Below, one piece after another: positions 1-5,656 of a stretch of 5,656 bases of DNA. A program made the translations under genes and the position numbers. The stretch lies in assembly GCA_003477185.1 (NCBI GenBank), contig DMTJ01000158.1, forward strand, positions 1 through 5,656, read 5' to 3'. Position 1 is the first letter of the stretch; each line of letters starts with the position of its first letter. The notes beneath the pieces were generated by a model, which saw only the letters and a program-made list of their open reading frames with translations, was not told the DNA's origin and ran no database searches. The stretch is from Lentisphaeria bacterium (GTDB taxonomy: Bacteria > Verrucomicrobiota > Lentisphaeria > JABSQK01 > UBA12247).

Positions 1-37
1 CCTGCAAGGCACCGTTCTCGACGACGATATAAGCCAT
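1..37 (-). CDS. 5' end of a divergent gene, product unknown (partial)
   Basis: Only the first twelve codons lie in the window, running off the left edge on the minus strand. They read MAYIVVENGALQ from an ATG at 37-35. An AGGA sequence five bases upstream of that ATG, on the minus strand, is a well-placed ribosome binding site, and the frame is open to the edge; these are the only supports. The gene would be transcribed away from gshB, sharing the intergenic region 38-191. The start resembles that of some small beta-strand-first domains such as FHA, but twelve residues cannot identify a family, so no function is assigned. Confidence 0.45.
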   Translation of the reverse strand, partial: MAYIVVENGALQ

Positions 38-75
38 AGAAGTCCTAGTTCGATTTGCTTTGGTTGCTTTACATG

Positions 76-99
76 CAGCGCTTTGGTAGTGCGGCGCTG
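76..99. promoter_or_regulatory. Inverted repeat in the divergent intergenic region, possible operator
   Basis: CAGCGC at 76-81 and GCGCTG at 94-99 are exact inverse complements separated by 12 bases. The element sits between the start of the minus-strand gene and gshB, where a dimeric regulator could bind. The arms are only six bases, so chance is a real alternative. The rest of 38-191 shows no convincing -35/-10 pair. A TAGAAA at 171-176 matches four of six -10 bases but has no good -35 partner, and the stretch 131-191 is richer in A and T than the genes. Confidence 0.22.
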
Positions 100-191
100 G
101 ACCTGCCTTGCGCACGAGGCCCGCGCGCCTACAGTACTCGCTTTTTACCAGCGGAAAATGTACGAGTGTGTAGAAAAGTGTGTTTTAGCCC

Positions 192-1132
192 ATGAATATC
201 GTTTTCCTAATGGACCAGATGGTCACAATAAAGAAGGAAAAGGACACCTCTTTCGCATTCATGGAGGGGGCAGCAAAGCGTGGCCACGCCGTATTTTATT
301 TGAATCGAGACGGCCTCAGCCTACACCATGGCGAGCTTCATGCCCGCGTCCTTCGGGTTCAGCCGGATCGCGCCGCCTCACCCCCGTTCCAGATTTTCGA
401 GGGCACCGTGCTCAGCGGCAGCCAGATCGACGCCGTATTCATCCGCACCGACCCACCGTTCAACCAAGAGTACTTGCTCCACACCTGGTTACTGGAGCAT
501 CTTCCCAAGACAACGCCCGTCATCAACCGGCCTTCTGGCATCCGTACTGTAAACGAGAAGATCTGGGCGATGCAGTTCACGGACCTCCAACCAACCGGTC
601 TGCTCACACAGCATTACGATGATGCCGCGCAGTTTCTCGCCGAGTTTGGCCGCGCCATCATGAAGCCCACGGACGGCTTTGGCGGCATGGGCGTCTTTGA
701 CGTGCGTCAGGATGATTCGAATGCCCGCGTCATCTTCGAAACACTCAGCAATCACGGCAGTAACCACGTGATTATTCAGCAACACGTGCCCGAGGCAGCC
801 ACCGGCGATAAGCGAATTCTGCTGCTCGGCGGGGAGCCACTCGGCGCGGTGCTGCGCGTGCACGGCCAAGAGGACCACCGCAACAACTTCTTCGCTGGCG
901 GCCGTCCGCAGCCCACCGAGATCACTGAACGGGACCTGCAGATCATTGGCGTCCTGCGCCCCTACCTCCGCGAGCTCGGCCTCCACTTTGTCGGGATCGA
1001 CGTCATCGGCAACTTTCTGATCGAAGTCAATGTCACCTCTCCCACATGCCTGCAGGAAATGAACGCCATCTACGGCCGTACTCTTGAAGACGAGGTCATT
1101 CGCTACATCGAAGATCTCGCGGAGAGCTACGC

Positions 1133-1136
<4 letters not shown>
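192..1136 (+). CDS. gshB: Glutathione synthetase (GshB)
   Basis: Cytosolic ATP-grasp enzyme that joins gamma-glutamylcysteine and glycine to make glutathione, the second step of the pathway. The 314-residue product is close to the roughly 316 residues of the E. coli enzyme and aligns along its whole length. Visible landmarks are the N-terminal MNIVFLMDQM strand, RTDPPF at 85-90, NEK at 121-123, the ATP-binding KPTDGFGGMGVF at 158-169, GDKRIL at 205-210, NNFFAGG at 231-237, and the metal-binding EVNVTSPT at 278-285. The ATG at 192 is chosen because it places the first beta strand as in E. coli. The Shine-Dalgarno is poor: the nearest purine run, GAAAAG at 173-178, is 13 bases away. The stop codon overlaps the start of the ligase gene, so the two are probably translationally coupled. 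As first gene of the cluster it should be driven from within 38-191. Confidence 0.97.
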
Positions 1137-3419
<2,283 letters not shown>

Positions 3420-3440
3420 TCCCCGCCCGGCTTCGACGAT

Positions 3441-3809
3441 ATGCCACTAAAATTGCTTCTCGTTGGAGTCGGCGGCTTTGCTGGTTCCGTTTGCCGCTAC
3501 CTGATCAGTCACTTTCTCAAGAGCCCGCAAGGGTTTCCGTGGGCGACGTTCACGGCAAACGGCCTCGGCTGCCTGCTCATTGGCCTGGCCGCCGGGCTGC
3601 TTAGCCAGGAGCAGAAATACCTGCAATTGTTGCTCATTACCGGCTTCCTTGGCGGCTTCACCACCTTCTCCTCGTTCGGCTATGAAACCATCTCACTGAT
3701 CCAAAACGATCAGCACCGCTTGGCGCTATTCAATGTTGTGGCACAGTTAGGCTTCGGCGGGATTGCCGTACTTCTAGGCCTCACTATCGCCCGCGCCCTC
3801 GCGACCTGA
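3441..3809 (+). CDS. crcB: CrcB/Fluc fluoride ion channel
   Basis: Small inner-membrane protein that works as a dual-topology dimer and lets fluoride leave the cell. The 122 residues contain four hydrophobic segments, roughly 4-24, 33-54, 61-85 and 95-119. Diagnostic motifs are GGFAGSVCRY at 11-20, including the conserved Arg19, Asn40 in ATFTANGLG, and GFLGGFTTFSSF at 68-79, which carries the central sodium-site and Phe-box residues of the family. A single gene is enough for a homodimeric channel. The start ATG has no clear Shine-Dalgarno, but it gives the usual short cytoplasmic lead-in to helix 1, and the gap to frmA is only 21 bp, which suggests read-through expression. There is no room for a fluoride riboswitch directly upstream, so control by fluoride is not evident. 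Its place in a glutathione/formaldehyde cluster is unusual. Confidence 0.95.
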   Translation: MPLKLLLVGVGGFAGSVCRYLISHFLKSPQGFPWATFTANGLGCLLIGLAAGLLSQEQKYLQLLLITGFLGGFTTFSSFGYETISLIQNDQHRLALFNVVAQLGFGGIAVLLGLTIARALAT

Positions 3810-3820
3810 CGGACACTACC

Positions 3821-5197
3821 ATGGCAAAATCGCCCCTGATCATACTTCTCTGCCTTGCAGCCTGCCTCACCCAGGCAGACGTGCCGTACCCAGCCGGCCA
3901 GCAGACAAACATACGCCAACACGGCCTCATGCACCCCTACCTGCGCGTCTACACGCCCAAGGCCTACGATGCACGAATCGCCTACCCCATCATGTTCTGG
4001 TTTGGGCAGCCCGACCGCTTTCCCGACATTGGCCCCGCCGCCCTCGCCCATCGTGGGCACGGCTTCATTGCCGTAGGCATGAGCTACCCAAAGGATCGCG
4101 ACGGCAATCCCATCCTGCGGTTTCAGGACAACTGGCGCACCTGCGAAGCCACGATGAGCCATCTGCGGCGCTTTCTGAACATCGACGAGAAGCGTGTCTA
4201 TGTCGGCGGCCTGCGCGCCGGCGCCATGGTCGCAGCCGAGATCAGCTGGCAGCGCCCCGGCGCGATTGCCGGCGCCGTGATTCTAAAACCTGGGCTGCTG
4301 CCCCAGGAAGCCCCGCTGTATCACAAAGAGCTTGCTATCCTCGTCGGCACTGGCGAGCTCGACTACGAATTTGCTGCAGCGCAGTCCGCAATCAGCCTGT
4401 TTTCCCGCTTGGGCGGTGTCGTCACCTACCATGAGTGGCGGCAGCCCGACCAACCCTACGCTGCCACTGGCAGACTCATCGACTGGCTCGATCTCCAAGT
4501 TCTGCGTGGCACCGATAAGGAGCGGGATTTCGTCGAGAGCTGGATTCGAGCCCGCATCTCCGATGCGCATGGTATGAAAGCCTGGCAAAAGTTCCTGGCA
4601 TTGCACCGGCTCGGCGGCGACCCGCGCATCCCTTTCGCCCGCCCGACCACCCAAGCGCACGTTGCCGCACTTCTCAATCAGGCCACGGCCAACGCGCTCA
4701 TTGGCGACACCCTCTACGAGGGCAGCCAGTTCCGCAAGCTAGTTCGCCAAGAAGTCGAGCTCATGGTCAAAGGCGTCGAAGCCTCCCTGCTGCAGGAACT
4801 AGCCCTGCAATACCGAGACCTGCATCACAAGTTCGAAGATTCCCCGTTTGGCATACGCGCGGTCGTCGCCGAGACTCGCGCCTGGTCGGTCTACGAGCGC
4901 TTGCTGCACCAGCAGTGGAACCAGCGTCAGGCTGCCCTCGACAAAATGCGCAAAGAACTCCAGGGCCTGAGCTGGCGCCAGACCAACCGCCCCATCACCT
5001 TCACCCCGCGGGAGTACACCCGCCTGCGCGAGCTCCAACGCAACATTCGTGATGAAGAGTCCACCCAGCGTCGTCGCGAAACCGCCCTCAAGGCCGAGCA
5101 AGAGATCGTGCAGCCGTTGCTCGACGTCTTCCACCGTCGGCCCGCCAAAGAGCGCGAGCCCTTCGTACTCGCCCCACTCGGGGGCCTGACCAAGTAA
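3821..5197 (+). CDS. Putative lipoprotein with a degenerate alpha/beta-hydrolase-like domain and charged C-terminal extension
   Basis: I do not recognise a named family for the whole 458-residue protein. Residues 1-15 read as a short lipoprotein signal: a Lys, a hydrophobic PLIILLCL stretch, then the lipobox LAAC with Cys15 as lipidation site. Leu16 at +2 would favour the outer membrane. Cleavage after TQA (16-18 plus Ala19) as an ordinary secretion signal is the alternative. Residues about 40-225 resemble an esterase or PHB-depolymerase-like fold: RVYTPKAYD, then GFIAVGMSYP, then the nucleophile-elbow region VYVGGLRAG at 126-134, then VGTGELDYEF and VTYHEW before a closing helix. In the expected GxSxG the serine is Arg132 (codon CGC), and the likely catalytic His position is Gln211, so hydrolase activity is doubtful. 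Residues about 230-458 are charged and largely helical-looking, with a probable coiled coil near 355-430. It begins 11 bp after crcB with only a weak GGA before the ATG. The hydrolase relation is inference from motif order. Confidence 0.85.
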   Translation: MAKSPLIILLCLAACLTQADVPYPAGQQTNIRQHGLMHPYLRVYTPKAYDARIAYPIMFWFGQPDRFPDIGPAALAHRGHGFIAVGMSYPKDRDGNPILRFQDNWRTCEATMSHLRRFLNIDEKRVYVGGLRAGAMVAAEISWQRPGAIAGAVILKPGLLPQEAPLYHKELAILVGTGELDYEFAAAQSAISLFSRLGGVVTYHEWRQPDQPYAATGRLIDWLDLQVLRGTDKERDFVESWIRARISDAHGMKAWQKFLALHRLGGDPRIPFARPTTQAHVAALLNQATANALIGDTLYEGSQFRKLVRQEVELMVKGVEASLLQELALQYRDLHHKFEDSPFGIRAVVAETRAWSVYERLLHQQWNQRQAALDKMRKELQGLSWRQTNRPITFTPREYTRLRELQRNIRDEESTQRRRETALKAEQEIVQPLLDVFHRRPAKEREPFVLAPLGGLTK

Positions 5198-5232
5198 GTT
5201 TTTTTACTTTTTGCCGGGCACTACGGGATTTT

Positions 5233-5260
5233 TCATGGGCTGAGGTCAAGGTGCCCATGA
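5233..5260. repeat. Perfect 8-bp inverted repeat over the transposase stop codon
   Basis: TCATGGGC at 5233-5240 and GCCCATGA at 5253-5260 are exact inverse complements around a 12-base loop. The hairpin overlaps the last transposase codons and lies next to the presumed IS end. A T-run precedes it on the + strand (5229-5233), but none follows it on either strand, so it does not look like an intrinsic terminator for the upstream cluster. It is more likely a subterminal structure of the IS or a by-product of coding sequence. Confidence 0.5.
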
Positions 5261-5541
5261 TGGAAGAGGATATTCGTGCGGTAGTTGTCGAAGGACTAGA
5301 ATCCGCGAGCAGAGGCCTTCAGGTGCTGGATTTTACCTTTCAGATTATCAGCGCGCGCATTGGTTTTTCGTTGCTCAATAAAATTGGTCACCCCTTCGCT
5401 GTGCTTGGTGATCATATTGGTAATGGCAGTCAGCGCAGTAACGGATTTCTCCTGGGCGTGCCTACACCAGTTGGTCAGGTGGGACTTGGCAGCATCGACA
5501 GTCGGTTGGCTCCAGAACTCGCGGAAAGTTTCCTTGCTTTC
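5233..5541 (-). pseudogene. ISL3-family (IS204/IS1001/IS1096/IS1165) transposase remnant, C-terminal part
   Basis: Reading leftwards from 5541, one frame gives 81 residues starting ESKETFREFW, with NWCRHAQEKSVTALTAI and then TNARADNLKGKIQHLKASAR before GF. It meets a TAG at 5298-5296 and continues in the same frame as SFDNYRTNILFHHGHLDLSP to a TGA at 5235-5233. The GF-x-SF-x-NYRT-x-ILF ending and the preceding Asn-rich helix are typical of the ISL3 transposase C-terminus. The stop therefore interrupts a once continuous reading frame. A further TGA at 5544-5542 precedes the frame, and no upstream transposase sequence is recognisable. The family's catalytic Glu (usually in an AEGxN-like context) appears as Asp65 in ADNLK. 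The gene is dead: truncated, with a nonsense codon and a changed active-site region. It is antisense to any read-through from the cluster. Confidence 0.75.
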
Positions 5542-5569
5542 TCATACCGCGGCGGTTTGGACTGTTACA

Positions 5570-5587
5570 TTTGGCGGGAGCGCCGAA
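5570..5587. repeat. Hairpin with GGAG loop
   Basis: TTTGGCG at 5570-5576 and CGCCGAA at 5581-5587 can pair over seven positions, with one G-T wobble, around a GGAG loop. It lies just outside the recognisable transposase remnant. No open frame or known RNA family explains it. It may belong to the same palindrome-rich segment as 5603-5643. Confidence 0.35.
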
Positions 5588-5602
5588 TGGTTAGCTGCCA
5601 GG

Positions 5603-5643
5603 CGCGTGGAGCGACGCGTACCCGTAGGTACGTGTGCGACACG
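5603..5643. repeat. Chain of overlapping palindromes
   Basis: Three inverted repeats share arms. CGCGT at 5603-5607 pairs with ACGCG at 5614-5618. The segment 5614-5622 pairs with 5627-5635 around a CGTA loop (core CGTACC/GGTACG, plus one wobble and two further pairs). CGTGT at 5631-5635 pairs with ACACG at 5639-5643 around GCG. Because arms are shared, the middle hairpin excludes the two outer ones. The look is that of a dispersed REP-like or MITE-like repeat, or the edge of another element continuing past 5656, but a single copy cannot prove that. Nothing else is seen in 5546-5656. Confidence 0.45.
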
Positions 5644-5656
5644 CAACGCCGCAGAT

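Larger units (their letters stand above)
5217..5541 (-). mobile_element. 3' end of a decayed ISL3-family insertion sequence
   Basis: The region contains the C-terminal part of a transposase reading leftwards and, just beyond its stop, a likely terminal sequence beginning GGCACTACGGGATTTTTCAT at 5217. ISL3-family elements commonly have their terminal inverted repeat start with GG directly after the transposase gene, which fits. The other end is not in the window, so neither the partner repeat nor a target duplication can be checked. The right boundary at about 5541 is only where recognisable transposase sequence stops. The element end lies about 19 bp after the lipoprotein gene stop. Confidence 0.5.

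Noticed and set aside
1..37. Assignment of the left-edge gene as ferredoxin FdxA, from the MAYIVVEN start
   Set aside because: Ferredoxins of that type have Cys soon after this point; here the sequence continues GALQ, so the match fails.
83..622. 179-residue open frame overlapping the start of gshB
   Set aside because: It is out of frame with gshB, rich in Arg and Pro, resembles no family, and covers the intergenic region and a well-supported gene.
489..986. 165-residue minus-strand open frame inside gshB
   Set aside because: Antisense shadow of gshB with no family resemblance and no ribosome binding evidence.
3420..3440. Fluoride riboswitch before crcB
   Set aside because: Only 21 bases separate frmA and crcB, too few for the roughly 50-base or longer structure, and no pseudoknot arms are seen.
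5192..5212. AAGTAA / TTACTT pairing followed by a short T-run as an intrinsic terminator for the cluster
   Set aside because: The stem is six bases, almost all A-T, and includes the stop codon; it would be too weak for a convincing terminator.
5550..5600. Integron attC-like site, from GTTAGCT and nearby inverted segments
   Set aside because: The GTTRRRY core and the matching inverse core are not both present, and there is no cassette or integrase.

Overview
The window holds a compact, same-strand cluster of five genes on the + strand. A divergent gene start lies at its left edge, and a decayed insertion sequence plus palindromic DNA lie at its right edge. Base composition is moderately GC-rich. 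Glutathione synthesis, a class III alcohol dehydrogenase and an apparent lipobox point to a Gram-negative bacterium. A gammaproteobacterium is my best guess, from the look of the GshB and class III dehydrogenase sequences; this is inference, not a search result.

Layout. Positions 1-37 carry the first codons of a minus-strand gene. Positions 38-191 are the divergent intergenic region and must hold the cluster promoter; it contains one inverted repeat but no clear -35/-10 pair. Then follow gshB (192-1136), a GCS2-type glutamate-cysteine ligase (1133-2272, overlapping gshB by 4 bp), a glutathione-dependent formaldehyde dehydrogenase, frmA/adhC (2307-3419), a CrcB/Fluc fluoride channel (3441-3809), and a 458-residue putative lipoprotein (3821-5197). 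Gaps within the cluster are 34, 21 and 11 bp with no terminator visible, so one transcript is likely. Positions 5198-5656 have no intact gene. They hold the 3' end of an ISL3-family insertion sequence on the minus strand, with an in-frame stop, followed by a run of overlapping palindromes that reaches the window edge.

How the genes fit. The ligase and synthetase make glutathione from glutamate, cysteine and glycine. Formaldehyde reacts with glutathione to give S-hydroxymethylglutathione, which FrmA oxidises to S-formylglutathione. The usual third partner, S-formylglutathione hydrolase, is absent here. The last gene looks like a distant alpha/beta-hydrolase, but it carries an apparent lipoprotein signal, has Arg where the nucleophilic Ser belongs and probably Gln where the catalytic His belongs, and has a long charged C-terminal extension. 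It is therefore unlikely to be the missing hydrolase. The fluoride channel between these genes is the other unexpected member. The most interesting candidate for something undescribed is this last gene and its link to glutathione/formaldehyde/fluoride functions.
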